Origin: Paenibacillus aestuarii
GTDB taxonomy: Bacteria > Bacillota > Bacilli > Paenibacillales > NBRC-103111
NCBI RefSeq assembly: GCF_027789125.1
Contig: NZ_JAQFVF010000023.1
Coordinates: 186,001 to 250,000, forward strand
Direction of reading: 5' to 3'
Length of the DNA stretch: 64,000 nt
Part shown: in pieces, positions 51,540 through 61,587 of the stretch
Position numbering within the stretch: position 1 is the first letter of the stretch
Layout of the letters: each line of letters begins with the position of its first letter
Made by a program: the position numbers and the translations under genes
Notes under the pieces: generated by a model
The model's database searches: none
The model's input: the letters and a program-made list of their open reading frames with translations, nothing else
What the model was told of the DNA's origin: nothing

Positions 51540-53186
51540 TTATGAATGCATCATCATGGATAATGGCAAAGAAATACGAATAATCGTGCCCTTCCCTTTT
51601 TGGCTGTGCACACTGCAAGTTCCCCCGAGCGCTTCAGCTCTTTCCCGCATCGTATGCATACCGAACTTAACCTGGCGGGTCCTGCGGTCCATCACAAATC
51701 CAATGCCATCATCTTTAATTTCAAAATAGACCTGCTCCGCCTTGATGCGCAGCGTAATGACAGCTGACTTCGTCCTGGCGTGCTTGAGGACATTATTCAG
51801 TGCTTCTTGCCCGATCCTCCACAGCGCTTCCTCAACCATCCGCGGCAGTTCCTGGACGCCTTCCACTTGGGTCGAGATCGTCAGTCCGATTTGCTTCCCG
51901 TATTGTGCAAGCCCTGTAAGCAAGCCGTGCTCCAAGCCTGCCGGCCTGAGCTGTAAAATTAGCGAGCGCATCTCGGATAGCGAATTTTGCGACAGCTGCC
52001 GAATGTCGCTCAGTGCGTCCTTGACCACCGGCTCTGCTTCGCCCAGCATGCTTTCCAAGCCGCGCGAGGTCAGATTGAGGGAAAAGAGCATTTGGCTGAC
52101 CGAATCGTGCAGGTCCCGCGCCAGACGGTTGCGCTCCTCACTGCGCGCCAAGTCACGCCGCTGTTCATACACTCTTGCGTTCTCGTAAGCAAGCGAAATA
52201 TGATCAGCGAACGCCCTTGCCACCTCGGCGTCGACCGCATCAAAATATTGCCGCTTCGGGCTGCCCAGAAAAAATACGCCGATCGCCTGATCCCGAACCA
52301 GAATCGGCACAGCGACACCAGAGCGGATGTCAGGGTACAGCATCTTCTCTTTGCCCTCCCCCGGCGTAGTAAAGTGCCGATCGAAGCAGATCACTTCCTG
52401 CTGCCGGAAAGCTTGCGCGATCGGTCCGAGACTGCGCATGCTGAACGGTTGACAGCAGGAATACACCTTCCCGTTGATATATTCCGTACGCGGTGACAAA
52501 CTGTCCCCTTCCTGGATGAACACCGTAACGAGCGGGATGTCGAACGCTTCGCCGAATCGCTGCACGGATTCACCGGGGATTTTTTCCGTTGTCAGCAGCC
52601 GGCCGACTGAGCGCGTGATCTCTCCGAGCTTGGTAAAATGAGCGGCCCGCTTCTGCTGCTGCCGATACAGCATCGTCCGTTCGATCGCCGTACCTATCTG
52701 GTACGCTACGGATTGGAGCAGAGACAGCTCCTCATCTGTGAAATGAATCTTTCCCGGTGAGGCGACGTTCAGAATGCCGAACATCTCTTGGCCCGCCCAA
52801 AGCGGAATCGTCGCATGATGGCTGATCCCTTCCGTATCGCCGTTGGCAATCTCCGCTTCTTCCTCCAGCCGTTCACAGCGCAAAATATTGACGGCATGCC
52901 GTAAGCGGCCATCGCGAAAACGGTCGATGCACCAGCAGGGCTTCTCCTTCAACGGGGCCATGTCGCTGCGGCGCAAAGCTGCGGGGATCCCCTCGGCAGA
53001 TAAGCAGACATGCCCAAGCTCGGTATCTTTGCTAACGCGAAAAATCCAGCCGGCTTGCAAATTCGTCAACTCGAGCAGCTTCGCCAGGACGAGGGAAAGA
53101 ACCGACTCCAGCTCATTAGACTGGTTTAGCGTTTCAGCGATCGTTTTGAGAATCACCAGTTCATTCGCACGAATTTCTGCAGACAC
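51540..53186 (-). CDS. GAF-domain NarL-type sensor histidine kinase
   Basis: A 548-aa soluble kinase with two GAF-like domains (about residues 10-180 and 190-345), a HisKA_3 box ARDLHDSVSQMLFSLNL near 359 and HATPase_c ending in DDGIGFVMD and FGMHTMRERAEALGG. There are no membrane segments, so the input is probably a small cytosolic or diffusible signal (redox or gas). The start is GTG at 53186 with GGAGGAGG close upstream. It is co-transcribed with the response regulator; the SDR gene lies just upstream. Confidence 0.92.
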   Translation of the reverse strand: MSAEIRANELVILKTIAETLNQSNELESVLSLVLAKLLELTNLQAGWIFRVSKDTELGHVCLSAEGIPAALRRSDMAPLKEKPCWCIDRFRDGRLRHAVNILRCERLEEEAEIANGDTEGISHHATIPLWAGQEMFGILNVASPGKIHFTDEELSLLQSVAYQIGTAIERTMLYRQQQKRAAHFTKLGEITRSVGRLLTTEKIPGESVQRFGEAFDIPLVTVFIQEGDSLSPRTEYINGKVYSCCQPFSMRSLGPIAQAFRQQEVICFDRHFTTPGEGKEKMLYPDIRSGVAVPILVRDQAIGVFFLGSPKRQYFDAVDAEVARAFADHISLAYENARVYEQRRDLARSEERNRLARDLHDSVSQMLFSLNLTSRGLESMLGEAEPVVKDALSDIRQLSQNSLSEMRSLILQLRPAGLEHGLLTGLAQYGKQIGLTISTQVEGVQELPRMVEEALWRIGQEALNNVLKHARTKSAVITLRIKAEQVYFEIKDDGIGFVMDRRTRQVKFGMHTMRERAEALGGTCSVHSQKGKGTIIRISLPLSMMMHS

Positions 53187-53203
53187 AGGCCTCCTCCACC
53201 TTT

Positions 53204-53974
53204 CTAGAACCCGTAAATGGTCATTCCGCCATCAACAAATAACGTCTGTCCTGTGACATAGCTGGCTGCCTCAGAAGCCAAAAATACGGCGGGACCGACC
53301 AGCTCCGGCAGCTCGCCAACGCGCGCAAGCGGTGTACGGGCGACGATTTCGCCTAAATACTCAGGATCCGCGAGCAGCTTTTCCGTTAACGGCGTTTTAA
53401 AATACCAGGGGCCGATGCTGTTGACATTGATGCCGTATTTTCCCCACTCCAGTGCTAATACTTTGGTCATTTGAATCATGGCAGCTTTCGTTGCGGCGTA
53501 TACAACACCGGTTCTTAGGGCAACCTGTCCAGCGACAGATGAAATATTGATAATTTTTCCAGCGCCCTGCTCCTTCATCCGGCTGCCGATCACTTGCGAG
53601 CATAAAAATGCCGATTTCAGATTAGTCTGCATAATCTTGTCCCATTCTTCATCGGTCACAGCCAGCGCTTGACTGCGGATGTTCATCCCGGCATTGTTGA
53701 TCAGAATATCGATCCGTCCTGTCTGTTCGATGAGCTGGCTGACCGCTTGCTCGACTTGCTGTCTGTCGGTAACGTCGACGGTAATCGGGTAAGCTTGGCG
53801 ACCTAACGCCCGGATTTCTGCAGCTACGCGCGCAAGATCCTCTTCTGTGCGGGCCAGAATAGCCACATCCGCTCCGGCTTCCGCAAGCCCGATTGCAAGC
53901 GCCCTGCCGATGCCACGGCCGGCTCCAGTGACTACAGCAACTTGATTATGTAATTGAAATGAAGGTAAATACAT
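53204..53974 (-). CDS. Short-chain dehydrogenase/reductase
   Basis: A 256-aa classical SDR: NAD(P)-binding TGAGRGIG (residues 16-23), NNAGMN near 92, the catalytic Ser in NISSVAG near 142, and YAATK (Tyr-x3-Lys) near 159. Its role is probably the oxidoreduction of a small alcohol or sugar. It lies 17 nt upstream of the sensor kinase in the same direction and may be co-transcribed with it. Confidence 0.9.
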   Translation of the reverse strand: MYLPSFQLHNQVAVVTGAGRGIGRALAIGLAEAGADVAILARTEEDLARVAAEIRALGRQAYPITVDVTDRQQVEQAVSQLIEQTGRIDILINNAGMNIRSQALAVTDEEWDKIMQTNLKSAFLCSQVIGSRMKEQGAGKIINISSVAGQVALRTGVVYAATKAAMIQMTKVLALEWGKYGINVNSIGPWYFKTPLTEKLLADPEYLGEIVARTPLARVGELPELVGPAVFLASEAASYVTGQTLFVDGGMTIYGF

Positions 53975-54020
53975 ATTTTCATCGTCCTATTCTATATTAA
54001 ATGGAAAGAAGGCTAATCGT

Positions 54021-54650
54021 ATGGACTATTCAATTCGTGAAGAACGGGCTAATGCCATCAGTCACGGCATCGGCGTGCTGCTAAGCATCGTCGCATTCAT
54101 CCTGCTTATCGTGCAGGCAAGCTTGCGGGGGGATGCTTGGCATATTGTCAGCTACAGCATATTCGGCGCAGCGCTGGTTACGCTCTATTCCTGCTCCACC
54201 CTGCTGCACAGCGTACAGCATCCTAAGCTCAAAGATTTGTTTGAAATTATGGACCATGCCGCCATTTATTTGTTAATCGCCGGCACCTATACCCCCTTCT
54301 TATTAGTCACCTTGCGCGGTCCCTTAGGCTGGACGCTATTCGCTGTGATCTGGGGGCTGGCTTTAATCGGCATGGTGTTCAAACTCTTTTTCGTCAAACG
54401 GTTTATGGTCACTTCGACGATATGCTACATAGCCATGGGCTGGCTGGTCATCCTGGCGTTCAAACCGCTCTATACCAATCTTCCTTTTGGCGGGATCCTC
54501 TGGCTAGTTATCGGCGGATTGCTTTACACGTTCGGCACCATCTTCTATCTCTGGCGTCGAGTCCCGTACCATCATTTGATTTGGCATATATTCGTCTTAG
54601 CCGGCAGCGCTTCGCATTTCATATCCATTTATGGCTATGTGCTGCACTAA
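54021..54650 (+). CDS. YqfA/hemolysin III family protein
   Basis: A 209-aa protein with about seven membrane segments. It has the family motifs EERANAISHGIG, STLLHSVQH (Ser/His) and DHAAIYLLIAGTYTP plus the C-terminal His (SASHFISIYGY). This is the PAQR-related hemolysin-III group and the His/Asp set suggests a metal-dependent hydrolase. It converges with the GDSL gene with overlapping stop codons. Confidence 0.9.
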   Translation: MDYSIREERANAISHGIGVLLSIVAFILLIVQASLRGDAWHIVSYSIFGAALVTLYSCSTLLHSVQHPKLKDLFEIMDHAAIYLLIAGTYTPFLLVTLRGPLGWTLFAVIWGLALIGMVFKLFFVKRFMVTSTICYIAMGWLVILAFKPLYTNLPFGGILWLVIGGLLYTFGTIFYLWRRVPYHHLIWHIFVLAGSASHFISIYGYVLH

Positions 54651-55300
54651 ATGATCAAATCCTGCAATCGCTGCACCGGAACCGTGCGTTCCACCTGACG
54701 GGCAACCGCTTCGTAGCCTTGCTCGTTCGGGTGGATATAATCATCGGCCAGATAACTGTCATCTTTATCGATGAAGGCGTCGTACACCTGAACATGAATA
54801 ATATGCGGCTGTTCCAACTTACGCAAAATCAAATTAAAACGCTGCACCCAGTAAGCGGAATCCGGCACTTGCGGCAGCGGGTTATACAGGCCGATGAGGG
54901 CCATGACGTATGGCTTCGCACTGCCTTGATGCAAATGATCAATAACCTCAACGAGCTTCCGATAGTTGGCTTCGTAAACTTGCAGTGCGGTCTTTAGGTA
55001 TTGAGAATCATTTTCAAAAAAAAAGGGAATTGCCGCCTGGATCAGGTCGTTGCCCCCTGCTGTGATGGTGATGACATCCGCATCTCGGACTTTCGCTTGC
55101 AAATTCGCATCCGTCTCCAGCTGGTTCAGCAGCTCTGTCGTCGTTGCCCCGTTTGTGCCTGCGTGCTGCAGGGTAACCGGCACATGCAGCAGCTGCGCTA
55201 CCCATTGCTGGTATAAGACTACAAAACCCAAACCGGTCGGATCTCCAAAGCCTACTGTTAACGAATCCCCGAATGCCAGATAATTGATCGTCTTCTCCAC
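54647..55300 (-). CDS. GDSL/SGNH esterase
   Basis: A 217-aa SGNH hydrolase with the catalytic GDSLTVG near residue 10, the Gly/Asn blocks (TITAGGNDL near 74) and DDYIHPNEQGY with the Asp-His pair near the end. It is likely a lipase, esterase or thioesterase. GTG 55300 with GGGAG upstream is preferred; the longer in-frame ATG has no ribosome site. There is no clear signal peptide, so it is probably cytosolic. The stop codon shares bases with the stop of the YqfA gene. Confidence 0.88.
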   Translation of the reverse strand: MEKTINYLAFGDSLTVGFGDPTGLGFVVLYQQWVAQLLHVPVTLQHAGTNGATTTELLNQLETDANLQAKVRDADVITITAGGNDLIQAAIPFFFENDSQYLKTALQVYEANYRKLVEVIDHLHQGSAKPYVMALIGLYNPLPQVPDSAYWVQRFNLILRKLEQPHIIHVQVYDAFIDKDDSYLADDYIHPNEQGYEAVARQVERTVPVQRLQDLII

Positions 55301-55390
55301 CGCAATCACTCTCCCAAGCTGACTTATTACCAATGTATGCACGTTCGCCCTAATTGGGCACGTCAAGCCAGGCCATGGGGTGAAGTTTTT

Positions 55391-55672
55391 CTAGGCGAGC
55401 AACGGTTGAACGAACCTTTCGATCTGATCTTTTTCCATCCCTGTAAATTGATACTCGCAATCACAACCTTCGTCCAGCAGGACGATTTGAATGATATCCC
55501 CCACTTGGTTGCAGATGACGAGAACCGATGGGTCCTGCAGCTCCTCAGGCAGCGCTTGACCAGCCTCCGGGTGAATGCCGAGAAAAATATCCAGCCATTG
55601 CCCCCGTGTCTCTTTCTCCAATAAAGATAATGTAAACCGATGCTCCTGAGGCTCGGCGCCGTATTTCATCAT
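55391..55672 (-). CDS. Unknown small protein (93 aa)
   Basis: A 93-aa acidic protein with a strand-rich middle (VLVICNQVGDIIQIVLLDEG) and CDCEYQF near the end. The start ATG 55672 has AGGAGG 9 nt upstream. No family is recognised. It is upstream of the GDSL gene on the same strand, about 90 nt apart. Confidence 0.6.
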   Translation of the reverse strand: MMKYGAEPQEHRFTLSLLEKETRGQWLDIFLGIHPEAGQALPEELQDPSVLVICNQVGDIIQIVLLDEGCDCEYQFTGMEKDQIERFVQPLLA

Positions 55673-55801
55673 TCGAATTGACCTCCTGTTAACAAACATA
55701 TGTCAACTATTGTAACTCAGCTTCGCAAAAAGTGGTAGTTCGCTCTTCTTTATACTACAATAAAGATAAGAACGGATTGATGAAGGAGTAGGAGCTTCCC
55801 C

Positions 55802-56965
55802 ATGAAAACAACCATTAATCAGACGATTGATCAGCACGCCGACCGTTTCAAAGCCATCTCCAGCTTCATTGGCGCGAATCCAGAGCTAGGTCATGAAGAA
55901 TTTCTCGCCTTTGCGCGCTTGACCGAGGAGCTTGAGCACCACGGCTTCCAAGTGGAACGCGGTGTCTTAGATATCCCTACAGCATTTCTGGCTACATACG
56001 ATTCCGGCAAGCCCGGCCCTGTCGTGGCCTTCCTTGCTGAATATGACGCGCTGGCTGAGCTCGGCCACGCGTGCGGCCATCATCTCATCTGCATGATGAG
56101 CATCGGCGCTGCGGTCGGCCTGAAAGCGGTAATCGCCGAAACCGGTGGTGTCATTCGCGTTTACGGCACGCCTGCGGAGGAAACGAAAGGTGCCAAGGTG
56201 CCGATGGCGGCAGCCGGCATGTTCCACGATGTGGATATCGCTTTAATGGCGCATCCTTACTATACATATGAGAAATCCGGCGAATCGCTGGCGATGGACG
56301 CCATCCAATACGAGTTTTTCGGCCGCCCGGCCCATGCCGCTGCCCAGCCTTATGAAGGCATCAACGCATTGGATGCTGTCCTGCAGCTGTTCAACTCGAT
56401 CAATGCGCTTCGCCAGCAAGTCAAATCCGACGCGCGCATCCACGGCATCATCAGCGAAGGTGGTAAAGCGCCGAATATTATTCCGGATTATGCGGTGGCG
56501 CAATTTTATATCCGTTCCGCAACCCGCGCTTACACGAACGAGCTCGTCGAGAAAGTGCTGCGCTGTGCGGAAGGCGCTGCCTTGCAAACCGGCTGTACGC
56601 TTCGCACGTCGAATTACGAGTTTTCGTACGATGAGCTGCGGACGAATGAAACGTTTTCCGAGGTGTTTACTGCGAATTTGTATGCCATGGGCGTTCAGCC
56701 GAACGAGATCGAAATCGGCAAAGATCACGGCTCCCTCGACCTCGGGAATGTCTCGATTCAATGTCCGACGATTCATCCATTCGTCAAGATTATCGACGAG
56801 AAACATAATTTGCATACCAAAGAGTTTCGCGACTTGGCGATGCAGGAACGTGCCTTGGACAGCATGATTTTCACGGCGAAAGTTTTGGCGCAAACGGCCT
56901 ATGATGTGCTGTCTGATGCGGCGCTATTGGAACGAATCAAAGCTGAGTTCAAAGCGAAGATATAA
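55802..56965 (+). CDS. M20 family amidohydrolase
   Basis: A 387-aa zinc hydrolase of the M20D ACY1L2/aminobenzoyl-glutamate-type group. It has the metal motifs GHACGHH near residue 88, TPAEETKGAK near 123, and HAAAQPYEG near 175 in the dimerisation domain. It cleaves amide bonds in N-acyl or p-aminobenzoyl amino acids. GGAG lies about 7 nt before the ATG. It is monocistronic. Confidence 0.9.
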   Translation: MKTTINQTIDQHADRFKAISSFIGANPELGHEEFLAFARLTEELEHHGFQVERGVLDIPTAFLATYDSGKPGPVVAFLAEYDALAELGHACGHHLICMMSIGAAVGLKAVIAETGGVIRVYGTPAEETKGAKVPMAAAGMFHDVDIALMAHPYYTYEKSGESLAMDAIQYEFFGRPAHAAAQPYEGINALDAVLQLFNSINALRQQVKSDARIHGIISEGGKAPNIIPDYAVAQFYIRSATRAYTNELVEKVLRCAEGAALQTGCTLRTSNYEFSYDELRTNETFSEVFTANLYAMGVQPNEIEIGKDHGSLDLGNVSIQCPTIHPFVKIIDEKHNLHTKEFRDLAMQERALDSMIFTAKVLAQTAYDVLSDAALLERIKAEFKAKI

Positions 56966-56970
56966 TGCAT

Positions 56971-57015
56971 AAAGGACTTCCAACTCCACGATCCCGTGAA
57001 ATTGGAAGTCCTTTT
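56971..57015. terminator. Bidirectional terminator
   Basis: AAAGGACTTCCAA / TTGGAAGTCCTTTT, a 13-bp stem, between the M20 gene and the convergent MFS gene. Confidence 0.9.
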
Positions 57016-57023
57016 GCGTTGGC

Positions 57024-58325
57024 TTACGCCGTCACGCCGGTTGAATGATTGTGGATGTGCTCGGCCTTCGTTTTGCGCTCCGACAAACGGACCAAGATGG
57101 AATAAAACATGATCATGCCGACAAAACCGCACACCCCGATCATCGTGGCCATCAGCCACGAAGACAAATACCCGCCGAGGATCACACCGCCTCCGCCAAG
57201 CAGCATCGCGCCTTTGTAAACTAAGCCGTATAAAGCCATGTAGGAGCTTCTCGCGTGATCAGGCGCAATGTCCCCGAGGTACGCCTGCTTGATCGGCACA
57301 TACATCAGTTCGCCAACGGTTGCGATCAGCATAGTGAGCAGCAAGAGCCAAGGCTGATTGCTGTATGCGAGATAGCTGTAGCCTAGAATATAGCAGGTAT
57401 AGCCGATGAACAGCACTTTGCCGTCCGGAAAGCGCTTCATGATCGCTGTCATCACCAGGGAAAGTACGACGACGAGGACGGTATTCTCCGTGCGTAGGAA
57501 GCCGATCATTTTCAAACCGTCCACATGCAGGCTGAGACTGCCCCAATCTAGGAATGGCGCATCGACCATCTCTTTGCCCAAGCGCACCGATATGTAATTG
57601 CCAAGATGAAATTCTACAGAAACAAGCAGCAAAGAAGCAATGGTGAAGATCATGAAAGTCGAATCTTTGATCACTGCGCTATAATTTGCAAAAATCGAGA
57701 GTGTTCCGGATGCGTTGTGGCCTTCTTTGCATTCTTTGGTCCCCTGCACCGGATGATAAACTTCATTAATGAAGAAATAAGTAACAAGTAATGAAAGAAG
57801 TCCGATGACCGATAAGCCGATAAACAATTCGAAGAGGTACGATTTGAACAAAAACGCACCGGCCATCCCGGCGACAGCAAAGCTCAGGTTGTTCATCCAG
57901 TACGTAATGGCATACATGTACTTGCGCGTCTCCGGAGCGGTGACATCGAGCAGCATCGCATCACTCGCCGGACCGTGAATCCCCCAGAACATGCTGACGG
58001 CAATCATCAGCACAAACGTGATTCCCGGCGATTCCAGCCATGGCGAGTTCGAGAGGGCCATCCCGGCAAAACACAGCATCCAGCCGACTTCAGCAGCCAG
58101 CATCAGTTTCTTCCTGCCGATGCGATCTCCGTAATACCCGCCGATGACGCCCGCCAGTACACCAGCGAGGATTCCGAGTATGACGACCAGACCTGCGCTC
58201 GTGTCCCCCATTTTGCCTGAAAAATAAATGGACATGAACGGCAGCACCATATTGTTCGCTGTGCCTGAAATAAATGACAGGCCAATCCGTATTTTTACAT
58301 TGCGATGAAAATCACGGAACCTCAT
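57024..58325 (-). CDS. MFS transporter
   Basis: A 433-aa protein with about 12 membrane segments and the loop motif YYGDRIGRKKL near residue 70. It is probably a proton-driven exporter. The start overlaps the end of the upstream EamA gene by 14 nt, so the two are co-transcribed. There is no clear substrate. Confidence 0.88.
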   Translation of the reverse strand: MRFRDFHRNVKIRIGLSFISGTANNMVLPFMSIYFSGKMGDTSAGLVVILGILAGVLAGVIGGYYGDRIGRKKLMLAAEVGWMLCFAGMALSNSPWLESPGITFVLMIAVSMFWGIHGPASDAMLLDVTAPETRKYMYAITYWMNNLSFAVAGMAGAFLFKSYLFELFIGLSVIGLLSLLVTYFFINEVYHPVQGTKECKEGHNASGTLSIFANYSAVIKDSTFMIFTIASLLLVSVEFHLGNYISVRLGKEMVDAPFLDWGSLSLHVDGLKMIGFLRTENTVLVVVLSLVMTAIMKRFPDGKVLFIGYTCYILGYSYLAYSNQPWLLLLTMLIATVGELMYVPIKQAYLGDIAPDHARSSYMALYGLVYKGAMLLGGGGVILGGYLSSWLMATMIGVCGFVGMIMFYSILVRLSERKTKAEHIHNHSTGVTA

Positions 58326-59220
58326 GCTGTACCCCCGTCTCTTTCTCGTTACTTCGAAGAAATAATCCTACCCCCACCAGCAGTAAGCATCCCGCCCAAA
58401 GCTGCAGCAGCGTAACCGTTTCGCCCAGAAGCACATAAGCCAGCAGTGTTGCTCCCAGAGGCTCGCCGAGCACCGTCATGGAAATCGATGTCGCTTTCAT
58501 ATATTTGAGCAACCAATTGAACACATAATGGCCAAATACGGTCGGGACGATGGCAAGCAGGAAGAAAATTCCCCATTCACGCAGCGGATACCCGCTAAAA
58601 GCCGCTTGGGCAAACAAGTTGTATACAAAAAGCACGGCTGCAGCAAACAGGAAGACAAAAAAACTGTACACAAATGCGGACATATGTTTGCGAATGCTTT
58701 GACCTAAAAGCATATGTACGGCAACGGCGATCGTCCCGACCAAAGAGAGCACATCTCCTTTGAGAGCGTCGCCAGAGAAGCGGAAATCCCCCCAGCCGAT
58801 GCAGACAGCGCCGACTATGGCGATGATCATCGCGAATAAAGCTGTGCGGGTCGTTCGCTGACCGAACATGATGAAGCCGCCGACTAAAACAAGAATCGGC
58901 TCCAGTGTCAATATTGCGGTTGAACTGGCAACGGTCGTGTAGCGCAGCGAATCCATCCAAAATAAAAAATGCAGACCGAGCGCGATGCCTGAAACAGCCG
59001 TCCGCAGCCAATCTTTAATTCCAATGCGAGCGATTTCTGGCATATAGCGCCAAAGAAATGGCAGCATTAACACATTGGTCATCAGCAGACGGTACATGGC
59101 GATGACAGCGGCCGGTGCTGTCGACCATTTAATAAATATGGATGAAAACGATATAGCGATAATGCCGATAAAAAGAAACACGGATACAGGTACTTTCGGT
59201 TTATTCATCGTTGTATTCAA
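58312..59220 (-). CDS. EamA/DMT family transporter
   Basis: A 302-aa protein with ten predicted membrane helices in two repeats, typical of RhaT/EamA permeases for amino acids or other metabolites (TTVASSTAILTLEPILVLVGG in the first half, TSISMTVLGEPLGATLLAYVLLGE in the second). The TTG start at 59220 has AAGGAG 9 nt upstream. It is the first of a two-transporter operon. Confidence 0.88.
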   Translation of the reverse strand: MNTTMNKPKVPVSVFLFIGIIAISFSSIFIKWSTAPAAVIAMYRLLMTNVLMLPFLWRYMPEIARIGIKDWLRTAVSGIALGLHFLFWMDSLRYTTVASSTAILTLEPILVLVGGFIMFGQRTTRTALFAMIIAIVGAVCIGWGDFRFSGDALKGDVLSLVGTIAVAVHMLLGQSIRKHMSAFVYSFFVFLFAAAVLFVYNLFAQAAFSGYPLREWGIFFLLAIVPTVFGHYVFNWLLKYMKATSISMTVLGEPLGATLLAYVLLGETVTLLQLWAGCLLLVGVGLFLRSNEKETGVQHEVP

Positions 59221-59440
59221 CTTACAATTCTCCTTGCTTTATACGGGTAGACGTTTCCGTTTAAGTATAGTAGAGGATCTGTTCCTTGCCAATCTTTTTT
59301 CAGCCAACGTTCAATTACGCCAGGCGCATGTCGAATCCAAGCAAATTTTGTCCGGGTTAAAAATAATTTATCAGGCAAAGTCGAGCAATTTCATATATAA
59401 TGGAAACTATGATAATTGCGTAATTACGGAGGTTGCAGCA

Positions 59441-61528
59441 TTGACATCATTTTTCAGCACCGAACGAATGAATAAGCTTGAGCAGGATCTTCATTATGCG
59501 CAAGAAATCGTTGAGGCATTGACTGGTCATAGTGCCGTCGCGTTCGTCGTTTGCGACCTCAATCACCGCGTTCAATATAGTAATGAAAGATTTCACAAGA
59601 CTTTTGGCTGGAACGCTCCGGAATTGTTCGGGCAATCGCTGCCCACCATTCCTGTAGAGGTACGACAATCTTTTCAGGAACTTCTCCACGTGAACCATTG
59701 GGAATTTCAAACAACCGGCGCACGCCGGCTATGCAAGGACGAATCGACGCTAACCGTGCAGGAATCCGTGATGCCGCTTCGCGATCTGGAAGGCACCGTC
59801 ACAGCGTACGCGTATGTCGTTTCGGATATAACAGACAACAGCAACGATGTAGAACGCAAGCTGATGGAAAGCCGGCAGCGACTGCAGTCCTTGTTTGATA
59901 ATAATCCGGATGCGGTCATTTCATTAGATATGTCTGGCAAATTGACAGGGATGAATCCAGCGACCTACCGATTAAGTGGCTATACGCTGGAGGAACTCGG
60001 CAGACTTCCGGTCGAACAGCTGTTCGCTCCTCAGGATCTTCATCAATTTCGCCAAGGGTTCGAGCGTACAATGAGCGGTCGACCGCAAAACTTTGAAACG
60101 ATGATTTCCAGTAAAAATGGCGCAAAATTAGCACTTCATGTCACCTTGGTGCCAATTTCTTATGACGGAACGATTAACGGCGTCTATGGAATCGCCAAAA
60201 ATATAACCGAGCGGAAACAAGCCGAAGATCTGATCCAGTATATGGCCTACTACGATGCCTTGACGGATCTGCCTAACCGCCGACTATTTGAGCGCAAAGT
60301 AATGCTGCATCTGAACGAGGCGGATGAAGGACAGACCAAAATTGCCATTCTCTATCTCGATTTGGACGGCTTTAAATTTATTAATGATTCGCTAGGGCAC
60401 AGTTTCGGCGACCTTGTCTTGAAAGAAGTTGCTGCCCGGTTGAAATCGAGTACGCGTGAAATCGATACCGTCGGTCGCATGGGTGGTGACGAGTTCACCA
60501 TTTGCATCCCTCATGTGCGGACAACAGAAGATGTACAGCCGATTGCGGAACGCATTTTGCACGAACTTCGCCAGCCCTTCCAGCTGCAAGGCCAGGATTT
60601 CTACCTGTCCGCCAGTATTGGCGTCGCCTTGTATCCCGATCACGGCAGCCAGGCGGAGATGCTGATGCATCATGCGGACACAGCCCTTTATAAAGTGAAA
60701 GAATACGGAAAAAATCACGTAAAAATTTATTCGCAATCGATGAATGAGGAAGCGATTCGCCGCCAACAGTTGGAGAGCGAGCTGCACAAAGCGCTGAAAC
60801 GGGACGAATTCATTCTACATTATCAGCCGCAAATCGATGTCCAGACCGATAAAATCATCGGCTTGGAAGCGCTCGTGCGATGGGATCATCCGTTCCGTGG
60901 ACTCATGTACCCGGGGGATTTTATTACCATAGCCGAAGAAACGGGACTTATCGTGCCAATCGGTAAAAAAGTGTTAGAGATGGCCTGCAGACAGTGTAAA
61001 ACATGGCATGATCAAGGCTTTACCAATTTGCGCGTCGCGGTTAACCTGTCACAAATTCAATTGCGGCAAGATGATTTCGTCGACACCGTGGATCGCATCT
61101 TAAGGGCTGCAGGACTGCCGCCAACCGCATTGGAACTTGAGATTACGGAAAGTATCGCCATGCATAACACCGAATTTGTGTTAAAACAATTACACAACCT
61201 GGTTGCGTTAGGCGTGCAAATTTCCATTGATGATTTCGGCACGGGCTTCTCGTCCCTCAGCTATTTGAGCAAGTTTCCGATCCATCGCCTCAAAATCGAC
61301 CGCTCCTTTATTACGAATATTGCTAATCGCTCGGAATCGGCCATTATCACATCCATTGTAGGCCTTGCGCATAATTTGAATTTGAGCGTGATTGTCGAAG
61401 GCGTTGAAACACAGCTGCAGAGAGAGGTACTGCCTAAGCTTGGCTGCACGGAAATGCAAGGCTATTTATTTAGCAAGCCCGTTCCGCCTGAAGTTTGCAT
61501 CCCGCTGCTGAAGAAATCTACCATCTAA
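59441..61528 (+). CDS. PAS-PAS-GGDEF-EAL cyclic-di-GMP enzyme
   Basis: A 695-aa protein. Two PAS domains lie at about residues 30-140 and 145-265, a GGDEF domain near 270-430 with MGGDEFTI intact, and an EAL domain near 445-690 with LEALVRWDHP, VNLSQIQL and DDFGTGFSS intact. Both activities may therefore be present. It has no membrane segment. The TTG at 59441 has GGAGG 8 nt upstream. The 366-nt in-frame extension upstream is not coding, because the TATAAT box (59396-59401) lies inside it. It complements the HD-GYP protein at 12.6-14.2 kb. Confidence 0.92.
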   Translation: MTSFFSTERMNKLEQDLHYAQEIVEALTGHSAVAFVVCDLNHRVQYSNERFHKTFGWNAPELFGQSLPTIPVEVRQSFQELLHVNHWEFQTTGARRLCKDESTLTVQESVMPLRDLEGTVTAYAYVVSDITDNSNDVERKLMESRQRLQSLFDNNPDAVISLDMSGKLTGMNPATYRLSGYTLEELGRLPVEQLFAPQDLHQFRQGFERTMSGRPQNFETMISSKNGAKLALHVTLVPISYDGTINGVYGIAKNITERKQAEDLIQYMAYYDALTDLPNRRLFERKVMLHLNEADEGQTKIAILYLDLDGFKFINDSLGHSFGDLVLKEVAARLKSSTREIDTVGRMGGDEFTICIPHVRTTEDVQPIAERILHELRQPFQLQGQDFYLSASIGVALYPDHGSQAEMLMHHADTALYKVKEYGKNHVKIYSQSMNEEAIRRQQLESELHKALKRDEFILHYQPQIDVQTDKIIGLEALVRWDHPFRGLMYPGDFITIAEETGLIVPIGKKVLEMACRQCKTWHDQGFTNLRVAVNLSQIQLRQDDFVDTVDRILRAAGLPPTALELEITESIAMHNTEFVLKQLHNLVALGVQISIDDFGTGFSSLSYLSKFPIHRLKIDRSFITNIANRSESAIITSIVGLAHNLNLSVIVEGVETQLQREVLPKLGCTEMQGYLFSKPVPPEVCIPLLKKSTI

Positions 61529-61530
61529 AG

Positions 61531-61580
61531 AAAAAAGCCCTTGCGAAGCGGCTCGTCCAACGAACTGCTTCCATGGGCTT
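61531..61580 (-). terminator. ytxJ terminator
   Basis: Minus-strand AAGCCC / GGGCTT plus an inner GAAGC / GCTTC stem, then six T. Confidence 0.78.
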
Positions 61581-61587
61581 TCCTGTA

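Noticed and set aside
55690..55705. AACAAACATATGTCAAC, LexA-like, upstream of the 93-aa gene
   Set aside because: Three mismatches to the consensus.
59075..59440. N-terminal extension of the GGDEF-EAL frame
   Set aside because: A promoter-like TATAAT and the true ribosome site lie inside it, and the extension overlaps the divergent EamA gene.
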